Below are positions 51,853-61,589 of a stretch of DNA of 64,000 nucleotides, in pieces. The notes beneath the pieces are model-generated. The model had not been told where the DNA came from, did not search any database, and worked only from the letters and a program-made list of their open reading frames with translations. How positions within the stretch are numbered: position 1 is the stretch's first letter; every line of letters starts with the position of its first letter. This DNA comes from Bog-532 sp963742865 (GTDB lineage: Bacteria > Actinomycetota > Actinomycetes > Streptosporangiales > Streptosporangiaceae). The stretch lies in NCBI GenBank assembly GCA_963742865.1, contig CAVUNW010000077.1, forward strand, positions 372,001 to 436,000, read 5' to 3'. The position numbers were made by a program, and so were the translations under genes.

Positions 51853-54800
51853 ATGAGACGGCGAGAAGGCAGCTCCGTCTTCGTCGGCCGGGCCAGTGAG
51901 ATCAGCCGGCTCCGGTCCGCGTTCGCGGCGGTACGGGAGGGCAATCCGGCGACCGTCCTCATCGGCGGTGAGGCGGGCGTCGGCAAGTCCCGGCTCATCG
52001 GCGAGTTCACCGCGGCCGAGCGGGCCACGGGCTCGCCGGGGATGGGCGCACGAGGCACAGGCGAGCGGGACAGCCTGCGGGAGACAGGCGCGCGGGGCCC
52101 AGGCGCACGAGGCACGGACGCGGCGGGAACGGGCAGGCAGGCGGGAACGGGCAGGCAGGGCCCGGGCGCACCCGGCACGGCCGCGCGGGTGCTCATCGGC
52201 GGCTGCCTGGAACTGGGAGCCGACGGCCTGCCGTTCGCGCCGTTCTCCGCGGTGCTGCGCGACCTCGTCCGCGAGCTCGGGGTCGAGGGAATCGCCGGAA
52301 TGCTGGCCGGCCGGGCCATACGGGAGCTGGCCCGGCTGCTGCCGGAGCTTGGCGAAGCACCAACGGGCGTGGATCCGGGCGAGGCGCGGGCCAGGCTGTT
52401 CGAGCAGATGCTCGTGCTGCTGGACCACCTCGCCGATGACGCGCCGGTCATCCTCACCATCGAGGACGCCCACTGGGCCGACCGGTCCAGCCGGGATCTG
52501 CTCTCCTTCCTGGTCCGCAACCAGCGGGCGATGGCTGGCGTGCTGATCGTGGTGACCTACCGCACGGATGAGCTGCACCGGACCCATCCCCTGCGCCCGC
52601 TGATCGCCGAGCTGGACCGGATCGAGTGGGTTGAGCGAATGGACCTGCCCCGGCTCACCCGGCGGGAGGCCGGGGAGCTGGCCGGCCGCATCATCGGCAG
52701 CGTGCCGGACGTGGCCTACACGGATCGCCTGTACCGGCGGACCGAGGGTAATCCGCTGTTCCTCGAGACACTGCTGACCTGCCATGACGCCGATAACGGG
52801 GAGCTGCCTGACAGCCTGCGCGACCTGCTGCTCATCGGTGTCAACCGGCTGCCGGAGGAGTCACAGGCGCTCCTGCGCGTGGCCAGCGCGGGCGGTGAGC
52901 GGGTCGGGCACGCGCTGCTCGCCGCGGTCAGCGGTCTGTCCCCCGACGAGCTGACCCGGGTCCTGCGTCCCGCGGTCACCGCCAACACGCTCCGGACCGA
53001 GGCGGACGACTACGTGTTCCGGCACGCCCTGATCCGCGAGGCCGTCCATGAGGATCTGCTGCCCGGCGAGCACGGCCGCCTGCACGACCGTTTCGCCCGC
53101 GCCATCGACGCCGACCGCAGCCTCGTGCCACCCGACCGCGCGCACATCGAGATGGCGCACCACTGGTACTCCGCGCACAACGTGACGTGGGCCCTGGTCA
53201 GCGCGTGGCAGGCCGCGGCGGAGGCACGCAAGGCCGTCGCGCACGCCGAACGGCTCACGCTGGTGGCCCGCGTCCTGGAACTGTGGGATCAGGTGCCGGA
53301 CGCGGTGGACCGGATCGGCGCGGACCACGCCCGGGTGCTGGAGGAGACGGTCGCAGCGGCCTACGACGCTGGCGACGCCGAGCGCGGTACGGCCTTCGCG
53401 ACCGCGGCGCTCGCTGAGCTGAATCCGGAAAGCGAGCCGGTCCGGGTCGCGCTGCTGCTGAACACGCGGGCCGACTTCAGCCATCAGCTGGGGCGGGACA
53501 ACCTCGCTGACCTCAAGCAGGCGCTGGCCCTGGTTCCCGCGGACGTGTCCCCGTCCGCCCGGACCCGGATCCTGCTGGCGTGCGGCAAGCATGGCGGACG
53601 GCACCGGCCCGAGGACCTGACGGCCACGGAGGAGGCGCTCCGGCTGGCCCGCCAGGCCGGTGATTCGGCCAGCGAGGCCAGCGCCCTGCTCACGCTGGCG
53701 GTGCTCGTTTGCGATCCGGGCGCGATGGCGGTGCGCGGCAGCGAGGCCCTGGACATGGTGGCGCGGGCGCGGGCGATCGCCGCGGAGGCGAATGCCTACA
53801 AGACCCTGCTGCACGTCGCGATCAACGAGTCGCACCTGCTGGAGGGGGCGGGCGACCACGAGGCCGCGGCCGAGGTAGCCCGCCGGGGCGTGGCGACCGC
53901 GGAAGAGTACGGGCTGTTCCGCACGTCGGGCACGTTCCTGGCGATCAACCTGGCCGAGCCGCTGATGGCGCTCGGCCAGTGGGACGAGGCCATCGAGGTG
54001 CTGGAGCACGCGCGGGAACTCCTCCCACCGCCACTCAACCAGGCGTCGCTGGACGTGGTGTCCGGCCTGATCGCCGCGGCCCGCGGTGACGCCGCGGTAG
54101 CGGCCCAGTGGGCGGCTAGCTCACGCGCCGTACTGGACGGCGTCCGGTTCAAAGACCAGCACCATCTGCCGCTGGCCCAGCTGGACATCGACGCCACCAT
54201 CGCAGCCGGGGACGGTCAGGCAGCCCTCGCCGCGGCCGCGAACGCGCTGGACCGGTACGACCTGCCCGGCAGCCTCACCCGCTACGGATGGCCGGTGCTG
54301 GTCTCCGGCGCCCGGGCCTGCCTGCTGGCGCTGCAGCAAACCGACGGGAGCCATGACGAGGCGGAGCGGGAGAGCGCCGTGGCTCTCCTGGACCGGCTGC
54401 GCGGGATAGCGGCGGACTTCGAGGTGCACGGGCCCGTCCAGGAGGGCTGGCGGCGGACATTCACCGCGACCGTGCTGCAGGCGCAGCCGCCCCGCGACGG
54501 GCTCCGGGCGGCGTGGGATGACGCGGCCGCCGCCTGGGCGGCGGTCAGGCAGCCGCACCCGGGGGCGGAAGCGCTCGTCGCAGCAGCGGCGGCAGCTGTG
54601 GCCGACGGAGACCGCGACGGGGCGGCCACACGGCTGCGGCGCGCGACCACCCTCTCGGAGGGACTGCGCGCGGCACCGCTCAGCGACGAGATCGCCCGGC
54701 TGTCCCACCGGCTCCTGCGCGCCGTCGGCGATCGGTCCGCGGCCGGCGTCACAGGTGAACGTGCGGCCGCCCCGGGCGCCGCGGGACCGGCGGCAGCCGC

Positions 54801-55035
54801 AGCGGGCCCGGCGTCGCCGATGGGGCTGACCGCACGCGAGCTCGAGGTGCTGGAACTGGTCTCGGCCGGGCGCAGCAACCGTGAGATCGCGGCGGAACTG
54901 TTCATCTCGGCCAAGACCGCGAGCGTGCACGTGTCGAACATCCTGGCCAAGCTCGGGGTCGGCAGCCGCGGGGAGGCCGCGGCGACCGCATACCGGCTCG
55001 GCCTGTTCGACCCGGCCCCCGCGTCGTCGGCCTGA
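51853..55035 (+). CDS. LAL-type LuxR transcriptional activator with AAA ATPase domain
   Basis: A 1060-residue regulator: Walker A VLIGGEAGVGKSRLIGEF (about residue 36), Walker B PVILTIEDAHWADRSS (about residue 197), then TPR-like helical repeats (about residues 400-900). A C-terminal LuxR helix-turn-helix (LTARELEVLELVSAGRSNREIAAELFISAKTASVHVSNILAKLGV) follows. Proteins of this plan (MalT, LAL) bind ATP and a ligand and activate catabolic or antibiotic genes. An Arg/Gly/Thr repeat (about residues 60-115) is inserted after the P-loop. ATG 51853 is chosen because the ATPase domain starts there; a longer frame to 51520 has no ribosome site. No candidate target lies beside it. Confidence 0.9.
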   Translation: MRRREGSSVFVGRASEISRLRSAFAAVREGNPATVLIGGEAGVGKSRLIGEFTAAERATGSPGMGARGTGERDSLRETGARGPGARGTDAAGTGRQAGTGRQGPGAPGTAARVLIGGCLELGADGLPFAPFSAVLRDLVRELGVEGIAGMLAGRAIRELARLLPELGEAPTGVDPGEARARLFEQMLVLLDHLADDAPVILTIEDAHWADRSSRDLLSFLVRNQRAMAGVLIVVTYRTDELHRTHPLRPLIAELDRIEWVERMDLPRLTRREAGELAGRIIGSVPDVAYTDRLYRRTEGNPLFLETLLTCHDADNGELPDSLRDLLLIGVNRLPEESQALLRVASAGGERVGHALLAAVSGLSPDELTRVLRPAVTANTLRTEADDYVFRHALIREAVHEDLLPGEHGRLHDRFARAIDADRSLVPPDRAHIEMAHHWYSAHNVTWALVSAWQAAAEARKAVAHAERLTLVARVLELWDQVPDAVDRIGADHARVLEETVAAAYDAGDAERGTAFATAALAELNPESEPVRVALLLNTRADFSHQLGRDNLADLKQALALVPADVSPSARTRILLACGKHGGRHRPEDLTATEEALRLARQAGDSASEASALLTLAVLVCDPGAMAVRGSEALDMVARARAIAAEANAYKTLLHVAINESHLLEGAGDHEAAAEVARRGVATAEEYGLFRTSGTFLAINLAEPLMALGQWDEAIEVLEHARELLPPPLNQASLDVVSGLIAAARGDAAVAAQWAASSRAVLDGVRFKDQHHLPLAQLDIDATIAAGDGQAALAAAANALDRYDLPGSLTRYGWPVLVSGARACLLALQQTDGSHDEAERESAVALLDRLRGIAADFEVHGPVQEGWRRTFTATVLQAQPPRDGLRAAWDDAAAAWAAVRQPHPGAEALVAAAAAAVADGDRDGAATRLRRATTLSEGLRAAPLSDEIARLSHRLLRAVGDRSAAGVTGERAAAPGAAGPAAAAAGPASPMGLTARELEVLELVSAGRSNREIAAELFISAKTASVHVSNILAKLGVGSRGEAAATAYRLGLFDPAPASSA

Positions 55036-55123
55036 GAAGGTCCGCGCCAGAAGGTCCCGCGTTGCGAACCTCTCGCCCGCATGCGCGCCGGATGAGCGTC
55101 CCGGCTCGGGTGCGGGACGCGGC

Positions 55124-55279
55124 TCAGCCGGCGCCGTTGTTGACCGACTGGATCTCGTTGGCCTGCACGAAGTTGTTCCAGGCCGTGCCCCTCAGCTGGG
55201 CACCGGGAACGGGACGGCACGTAACGGGGGTGGGCGGAGCGCCGCCGGTTACGGGCGCCCAGCACGCCTGCCAGGTCAT
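55124..55279 (-). CDS. small protein or C-terminal fragment
   Basis: A 51-residue frame with strong G/C third positions in its last half: MTWQACWAPVTGG, then RGTAWNNFVQANEIQSVNNG. There is no family match. It follows an in-frame stop 3' of the neighbouring membrane protein, so it could be a gene remnant. Confidence 0.3.
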   Translation of the reverse strand: MTWQACWAPVTGGAPPTPVTCRPVPGAQLRGTAWNNFVQANEIQSVNNGAG

Positions 55280-55345
55280 CGTCGCCGTCCCGAGCGGCTG
55301 ATCCGGGACCTGCGCGGGACCCGGGGGCGTCGGGTCGCGGGGCTG

Positions 55346-55591
55346 CTAGCGCCGGGCCCGCTGCTGGGCCTGCCGCCGGGCCGCCCGGGCCACCGCGACG
55401 GCGCGATTACGGAAGATCACCGCGAAGACGCAGCTGACCATGGCGAAGACGAGCATGAGCACCAGGAAGACCAGGGCCACAACATGGGCCTTGGCCGCGT
55501 ACGCCACGACCGCCCCGCCCAGCATGAGGAAGGCCGCCACCAGGGTGGCCTGGCTGTTCCGGTACATGCCCGCGATCGGTTCTCGTGCCAT
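55346..55591 (-). CDS. small two-helix membrane protein
   Basis: An 81-residue protein starting at ATG 55591: MAREPIAGMYRNSQATLVAAFLMLGGAVVAYAAKAHV, a second helix ALVFLVLMLVFAMVSCVFAVIF, and a basic tail RNRAVAVARAARRQ. The topology suggests a small inner-membrane protein. It lies four bases after the stop of the truncated frame at the island boundary. Function unknown. Confidence 0.6.
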   Translation of the reverse strand: MAREPIAGMYRNSQATLVAAFLMLGGAVVAYAAKAHVVALVFLVLMLVFAMVSCVFAVIFRNRAVAVARAARRQAQQRARR

Positions 55592-55595
55592 GCTC

Positions 55596-55742
55596 TTATT
55601 CTCGCGCATCGGGCGCGGTGCTCCCGATACGCCGCTGCTGCTGGGCCAGCGCGTCCGCATCAGTGCGGCCTGCCTCGACGCGGGCCAGGCTGCGGAGGTG
55701 CTCCTCACCGGCGCCGCTGATGTCAACCCGCCGAGTAATCAT
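55596..55742 (-). CDS. short host frame cut at the island boundary
   Basis: A 48-residue frame, MITRRVDISGAGEEHLRSLARV..AQQQRRIGSTAPDARE, with strong host-like codon bias from residue 6 on. The first five codons belong to the AT-rich island; from VDISG it is host sequence, starting at the left copy of the 10-bp direct repeat. It is probably the 3' end of a host gene that lost its start to the insertion, or a gene whose start was replaced. It is linked to the membrane protein four bases downstream. Confidence 0.45.
   Translation of the reverse strand: MITRRVDISGAGEEHLRSLARVEAGRTDADALAQQQRRIGSTAPDARE
55716..55725. repeat. left copy of 10-bp direct repeat flanking the AT-rich island
   Basis: GCTGATGTCA, identical to 58815-58824. 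The AT-rich DNA starts within about 20 bases to its right. Possible target-site duplication or attachment core. Confidence 0.45.
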
Positions 55743-55914
55743 CAGACATTGGGTCCCAGTTTCTCCTCATATGCCACGGCTCGAACTGTACCGTAATCGA
55801 GCTACCACGGCTTACTTGATCGGCTCCAACTACATATCTGCTTGTCATCTCCTCCTCGCTCAAAGCGTCTTCTTTATGGTAATGTGGCACTATGACATTT
55901 ATGTCCAACTCCAT
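55723..55914 (-). CDS. possible small ORF at the left end of the island
   Basis: A 63-codon frame with AT-rich codons (MELDINVIVPHYHKEDALSEEEMTSRY, ending WDPMSDDYSAG). The last residues are read from host DNA, which suggests that a longer island gene was cut at the junction. It lacks a clear ribosome site. It could alternatively be the true C-terminus of the NACHT protein joined by a third indel near 55960. Confidence 0.3.
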   Translation of the reverse strand: MELDINVIVPHYHKEDALSEEEMTSRYVVGADQVSRGSSITVQFEPWHMRRNWDPMSDDYSAG

Positions 55915-55955
55915 CCCGGCCAGAGGGAGCAAATTTACAACTCCGATTGAATGCA

Positions 55956-58422
55956 CTACAAGCTTTCGGAGATTTGGCAATACTCCAAAACAGGTAAGAT
56001 CCGGAAGCGCAACGAGGGCGGTACAATAGAGGTTTCTACGGCGGTAAGCAACGGAACGACGACCCGCATCGGGGAAGCCACGAAGACCGACTTGATCTTC
56101 GGGATTTGGGCAAGTACATTCGCGACATCTTCTGGATTAAATGCATTCCAAACGTGCATGAACTCAGCAGATTCTGCGGCATCAGGCGCCTGGTATAGCA
56201 CCTGCGCCATCAACTGAAGACCGCGCTCCGATTTTACCCTCCAAATGATCTCTAGCACCATGAGCGCCTCGGCTGAAGATTTGACCTGGACATTCGCGAG
56301 AATATCCAGCGCCGCATCACCGGCTCTTACCAGCAAATCTACATCTTCGCGTCGGCGAGGAGGAATTACGGAGCTGACAGCCTTACGGATACGTCGAAGC
56401 ATCTCAGAAGAAACACTTGGGCTTGTTTCCAGGCACGCTAGAGCAACCAGTGCAAGGCGGACGTTCTTTCGTCCTCTGAGAGTCGTCCTCAGCAACGACC
56501 CAAGGAGCAGTTCGCGCTGAGCAGGTGACGCATGGCCCGCAGCCATATGACAACTTGTGTCCATCGAGCATCAAGCGCATGGGTCACGAGTTCTTCGATA
56601 TTGTCGCCGTCTATGGCTGCGCGAGCAGCTAGATATTCTTGAAAGGTCCGATGTATAAAGCTTATTCTGTCAGCAGCAGGCTCTTGGAGAAGCCCGCTAC
56701 GGACAAGCAGCTGGCGGTATATCCTTTTTGCGTCTAGAGTGACCTTGTGAAGATGCTTCTTGGAAAGATTAATTTGCTGTACAGCCCGCCTTGCCTCAAC
56801 ATCTGACAGGCCGTTTCTAATCAACCAATAAGCCAAATCCTGAAGTATTATCGCACTCTCTGCTCTGCCGAGTTGATCGCTCGGTTTAATACCTCGTTCC
56901 GCATCTCGCCTTTGAAGCATATCAAAGCTGCAGCATCAACTCCCATGCGGTCCGACGGTAGTTCCCCGTTTCGTACGTAATATAGCGCGCAAAGCAGAGC
57001 ACACAATAGCGGAGTTGATGCTAGCTCACGAAGGTGACGTCCCGTTAGCAGTGTCCGTACAATCGGGTCCGCATAGGAGGCGAGGAGGTCACGCTCCTCA
57101 CGATCAACGGTCTCACTGAGCATCGATTTTATCCATTGCTGAACAAACGTCATCACAGCACTGGAAGACATGGGCGCGAGAATGGCCGAAGAAAAATCAG
57201 TAGTCGCCAGCCAATTATTAGCGACCGCACCCGGCCGCGAAGTTACAACATATGCACAGTTGGGATAATCGTACGCGAGAAGGCTAACCCAGTATTTGAC
57301 CGCATCGTGTTTCTCGGGAGGAAGCTCATCAATGCCGTCTATGAGAATAAGGCCGGTGCCAGCAGTAAGCGTGCGTTCTACCCAATCGGAAGGCATCTGA
57401 GCAGCAATATTGCGCCCCATCGTGTCAACAAACTGCTTTGGCGACGGCAGCTCCGAATTAATATAGCGGCGCAAAGGTATAAAAAACGGCTCATACCTGT
57501 TCCATGACTCAAGTTCACGAGGGAAATCCTTACGTGCCGCCCGGACAGCAAGCCATTGAAGAATGGTGGTCTTCCCGGATCCTGCTTGCCCGGACAAAAA
57601 GAGTCGCTGGGATCTATTAAAAACAGTTTCGATTGACACATCCACCATCTCAGAACTGGCATCAGGCTCTCTTTGATGCGCAGTCCGGTAGTGGTAGACC
57701 GACAAACTGATGTAAGCCAGGGTAAGTGGGTATTGCTGCGTAAAGACATCCACTCCAAATAGTCTCAGGTGGTCTAGGCGAGTAACAACTTGCCGACGAT
57801 ACGCAGTCGTGAAAGTATCATAACGTTCCTCGCCAGGAGCTTCCATTTCCTTGTTGTGGAAATGCTGCGGCGGCAACAGCTTAAGTATTTCGTCCAATCT
57901 AGCGATAATTGCAGAATCACGCCGGAGGAGTTCAGTAAAAGCCCCTGCATGGAATTCCGGAAGGCTCGTGGTCAAAGAGACAACATATGCACAAGCTTCA
58001 GGGAGAAGACGCGAATACAATCCCCTAGCCTGATAACCAAGGTCTTGTTCAGCCATGGGTGAAGAGCTTCTTAGCGACCGCTCGAGCTGCAAAGGATCAA
58101 GGTCCTGCTCCAACAGGTCCCGATCCGTAAGCTTGGCCTTCCCAAGTGTGTCTGAAACGGCAATTATAGTTGCCTCACGCTCGTTTTCAGGAATACCGCT
58201 GAACTCATGCTCCATAAATTTAAGCAGGCGTTCGTTTACTATCTCCTCAAGATCTTCCACCCATCGCCGAACTTTTCGCTGGCCTGCATGACCTGCTATC
58301 TTATCCTTAACCAGATCAATTAATTCGTCAGTTGTATTTCGAGCAAGCTCTGAGTCTTTTATCCAAATCTTAAAAGCCGTCTTCACAATAGCAGCCGACA
58401 AGGCCAGCATAATTTCTTCCAA
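55956..58422 (-). CDS. NACHT NTPase with N-terminal NNH helical domain (two frameshifts)
   Basis: TTG 58422 (GGGGAG six bases upstream) starts a protein of about 822 residues. The N-terminal helical region (ARNTTDELIDLVKDKIAG..LPEFHAGAFTELLRRD, to about residue 190) resembles the NNH domain of bacterial NACHT proteins. NACHT follows: Walker A LFLSGQAGSGKTTILQWLAV (about 275) and Walker B GLILIDGIDELPPEK (about 360). A winged-helix part with FIHRTFQEYLAARAA and HEAT-like helices (ALVALACLETSPSVSSEMLRR) end it. Known relatives (bacterial NLR-like bNACHT/Avs types) sense phage and trigger cell death or dormancy. Frame breaks near 56923 (TTTGATATG lacking one G) and 56536 (CTGCGGG lacking one G); both restore family-like sequence, so sequencing error is likely. 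Codons are AT-rich, unlike every neighbour. Confidence 0.85.
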
Positions 58423-58443
58423 AGAAGTCTCCCCTGGCTAATT

Positions 58444-58599
58444 TTAGTTATTCTGCTCTTCATCGCTATCGTTGCGCCCCGATTCGAGCTGAGACGGACC
58501 GGGCGACAGTCTGAAGGGTGCATCTAGGGCACGTCCGGATTTAGATGATACACACCGGCGGACAATCTCTGTGAGCTCTACAAATGGCGAGTTCAACAC
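58444..58599 (-). CDS. small ORF or gene tail just upstream of the NACHT gene
   Basis: A 51-codon frame starting at GTG 58599: VLNSPFVELTEIVRRCVSSKSG..FRLSPGPSQLESGRNDSDEEQNN. It ends at TAA 21 bases before the NACHT start, so it would be co-transcribed. In-frame stop TAG lies nine codons upstream. The acidic C-terminus looks like the end of a real protein, perhaps a partner gene truncated when the island formed. Further upstream (about 58660-58740) a short frame ending ALREFAATMFA is another possible relic. No family is recognised, and 58600-58882 holds nothing else I can support. Confidence 0.4.
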   Translation of the reverse strand: MLNSPFVELTEIVRRCVSSKSGRALDAPFRLSPGPSQLESGRNDSDEEQNN

Positions 58600-58814
58600 A
58601 CAGCAGGACGCTTGGCGCTAAATGTCGCTTACCGGCAGGTTTACACTGCAACAGGACTAAGCGAACATTGTGGCCGCGAACTCCCGCAAGGCGGCGCATC
58701 TAATGCCCAGTCGGCGAGCAGTATCCGCAAACTGCCACTATGCCGAATCCGCTTTTCGTTGCCGTAGTTTCGGTGTCGCTGGGACGTCGTCATAAGCCAT
58801 GACTGGTTGTAACG

Positions 58815-58824
58815 GCTGATGTCA
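58815..58824. repeat. right copy of 10-bp direct repeat flanking the AT-rich island
   Basis: GCTGATGTCA, identical to the left copy at 55716-55725. Host-like GC-rich DNA resumes immediately to its right, 60 bases from the end of the SpoIIE gene. Confidence 0.45.
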
Positions 58825-58882
58825 CGCGCCTCGATGTCTCGCCCGAGTCCGTCTCAGACAGCTTCTGCCGGCACGCCGATGA

Positions 58883-61377
58883 TCAGAGGGCGCGGAGGAC
58901 GAGGAGGGCCATGTCGTCGGTGCGCGGGCCGGCTCCGAAGTCCTCGGCCGCGCGCTGGATCCGGGCCGCGACGGTGCCGGCGTTCAGGCCGCCGCAGCGG
59001 GCGAGCACCCGGGCCAGGCCGTCGTCGTCGTCCAGGAGCCGCCCGTTGGCGTCCTTGCGCTCGGTGATGCCGTCGGTGACCGACAGCATGAGGTCGCCGG
59101 GGTAGAGGTAGACGGTCTGCGGCGTGAACGTCAGGTCGCCCATGACGCCGAGCAGGGGCTGCGGTTCGGCGGCCGGCTGCGGATGCGCGGAGTCGCGCTC
59201 GGTGCGGAGCAGCAGCGGGAGAGGATGCCCGGCCGAAACGAGGCGGAGCCGGACGGCGGCCCCCTCCCCCTCCCCCTCGGCGGGTGCTCCGTTCTCCCCG
59301 AGGACGGTCAGCTCACCGTGCAACAGGGTGATGAACCGCGACCGGGGGCCTTCTTCCAGGATCATCTCGTTGAGCCGGCCGAACGACGTCGGCGACGTCG
59401 TGGCCTTCGCGGGCCAGGATCCGCAGCGCGTGCCGGGCCAGGCCGGTGACGGCAGCCGCTTCCGGCCCGGTGCCGCAGACGTCTCCGATGGCGAACCGCC
59501 ACCGGTTCTCACCGGCCGGGAACACGTCGTAGAAGTCGCCGCCGACCTCGTTGCCCTCCCCGGCGACCTCGTGCGCCACCGCCAGGTCCACCCGGGGAAT
59601 CCGGGGCAGCTCCGGTGGCAGCAGGCTGCGCTGCAGCGCCTGGCTGGTCAGCTGCTGCTGCTCGTACAGCCGCGCGTTGTCGAGCGCGAGCGCCGCGCGA
59701 CGGGCCAGGTCCTCGGTCAGTTCGAGAGCTTCGCGGGGCGGCCGGTCGCCGCGGGGACGGCCGATCGCGACCACGCCGAGACTGCGGCCGCGCGCGGCGA
59801 GCGGGAAGCACCAGGCCGCGTCGGACGCCAGGACCACCGCTTCGTCGGTCAGGGCGGTCCCGTCGTCGACGGCCAGAGACCAGCTTCGGCCCGCCTCGTC
59901 CGCCTCGGGCGCCCCGGCGATGGCGAGCAGCCCGGCCAGCGGGTCAATGAGCGACTCGTCCGCGTGCCATATATAGGCGGGGTGCAGGGAACCGCTGTCG
60001 TCGGCCAGCAGCACCGCGCACCAGGACGCCAGGCGCGGGACAATGAGCTGGGCGATCAGCGAGATCGTCTTCTCCTGATCGAGCGTGCTGGCCAGCAGTT
60101 CGCTCGCCTCGGCGAGAAAACCGATCCGGCCGCGCCGCAAGCGCTCGAGCTCGCTGAGGCGCGCCCGCTCCAGTGACATGGCCACCCGGTCGGCGACGCG
60201 CTGTAGCTTGGCCGCGTCGCTACCATCGAACCGGTCCGGTGAGGTAGCGGCGGCACCGAGCACGCCCGTCACCCGCCCATCGACCAGGAACGGGACGGTC
60301 ACGAGTGATTTGGCCGCGGCCCCGTCGGCGAACACCGCGGGAACCGACGGTGCGAACAGGGACTCCGAGACGCCGACGCCGGCGGCCGCCCGGACCCGAA
60401 GTTCACCGTCCTCGTCCGCGACGAGTGCGTAGGCGGCGTCGGCCGTGACGACATCGCGCGCGGTCTCGACCGTGTGCCGGAGCAGTTCGTCGTAGCTGAG
60501 CGTGCCGAGATCGGGCCGCAGGGCCGCCGCGGGGTCGTCCGCGGCGTGCACCGGACGGCGGTCGCCCCCGGCTCCGTCGCGTCCCGCGGGCCCGTCCTGC
60601 CCCGCAGGCCCGGCCAGCACGGCGGCACCGGGCGCGGGCGCGGTACCCGCGGTCACCGTCTCCCCGGCGACCTTCCCCGGCAGGACAGTCTGTGGCTTTG
60701 CGGTCCCGGGAGATGTGGTCCCGGGAGGCAGGGAGGCCGCGGCCGTTTTCCGCGACGTACCCGGCGCGCCCGCGCCGGAACCCGCCGTCCCGGTCGTGCC
60801 CGGCCCGGGGACACTCGACTGGCGCCGGCCCAGCCGCTCCCGGCCACCCGCCATCCGGGCCCCCTGAACCGTCTGGGCCGCCTGCGCCGTCCGCGCCCCC
60901 GGGGGCGGTCATCGCGGGCGGAGGGCCAACCAGCCCATCGGACGCTTCGGAGTCACGGTCGCGGGCCACGCTCATGCGGAACCACACGGCCTTGGCCGTC
61001 CTGGCGTAGGTGACTCCCCACGACGAGGCCAGCACCGACGGCAGCAGCAGCCCGCGGCCACGTTCCGCCGAGGCACCGGCCGCCTTGGGAATGTCGGGCA
61101 GCGTCCGGGCCGGATGACGATCACGGACCGCGACTTCCAGCTCGCCGGAGGTCAGCCGGCAGGTGACGTCCAGCGGGGTCCCGGCGTGCACGACCGCGTT
61201 CGTGACCAGCTCACTGGTGAGGAGGACGGCATCGTCGACTACCCTGTCAGGGTCCCAGGCCCGGTCCGAGATGTCCCAGGACTGCAGCGTCTGGCGGACG
61301 AAACGGCGGGCCGCCGCGGCGGCTGCCGGCTCGGGCTGGTACGCCGCGGACGCGACGAGGTCGCTTCGTCCCCTCAC
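58883..61377 (-). CDS. HATPase-GAF-SpoIIE phosphatase (ATP-binding SpoIIE family), frameshifted
   Basis: An N-terminal RsbW-like ATPase domain (residues about 1-140) has VVDDAVLLTSELVTNAVVHAG, then GRGLLLPSVLASSWGVTY. A Gly/Asp/Pro linker and two GAF domains follow (SYDELLRHTVETARDVVTADAAYALV; LASTLDQEKTISLIAQLIVPRL). A SpoIIE phosphatase (NEVGGDFYDVFP; SAGHPLPLLL; VTDGITER; RTDDMALLVLRAL) ends it. Kinase and phosphatase activities in one protein set the phosphorylation of STAS antagonists and so sigma-factor release. Two indels break it, in the GGGGGCC linker near 60850 and near 59380 (VADVVRPAQ should read VADVxGRLNE). The whole is about 831 residues, a known actinobacterial plan. It is divergent from the HAMP kinase by 212 bases. 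Confidence 0.87.
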
Positions 61378-61589
61378 GTGTCCTCTCGGTCCTCACTGCC
61401 TGGCGTGCGCTTAATCGCGGTTACGCTGAGCCTTTTCCTCCATCGTGACAGACTCGTGAGGTTAATACTTTCTATCGGGACATCCTAAAGAACTTACTAG
61501 AGAACGGTAGGCCGGCTTGGCGAGGATGGGAGTACGGCCGCAAGCATGCCGGCGCCACCCGCTGCGCGAAATGCCTTGGAGGGAGCACC
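61378..61589. promoter_or_regulatory. divergent control region between SpoIIE and HAMP kinase genes
   Basis: AT-richer than its flanks. A GGTT-N13-GGGACAT string (61460-61483) is reminiscent of the SigB/SigF-type promoter of actinobacteria (GTTT...GGGTAT) pointing to the kinase gene. This is a weak match. Confidence 0.3.

Noticed and set aside
55716..58824. Prophage or transposon
   Set aside because: No integrase, transposase, terminal inverted repeats or structural genes are seen; only the short flanking repeat supports mobility.
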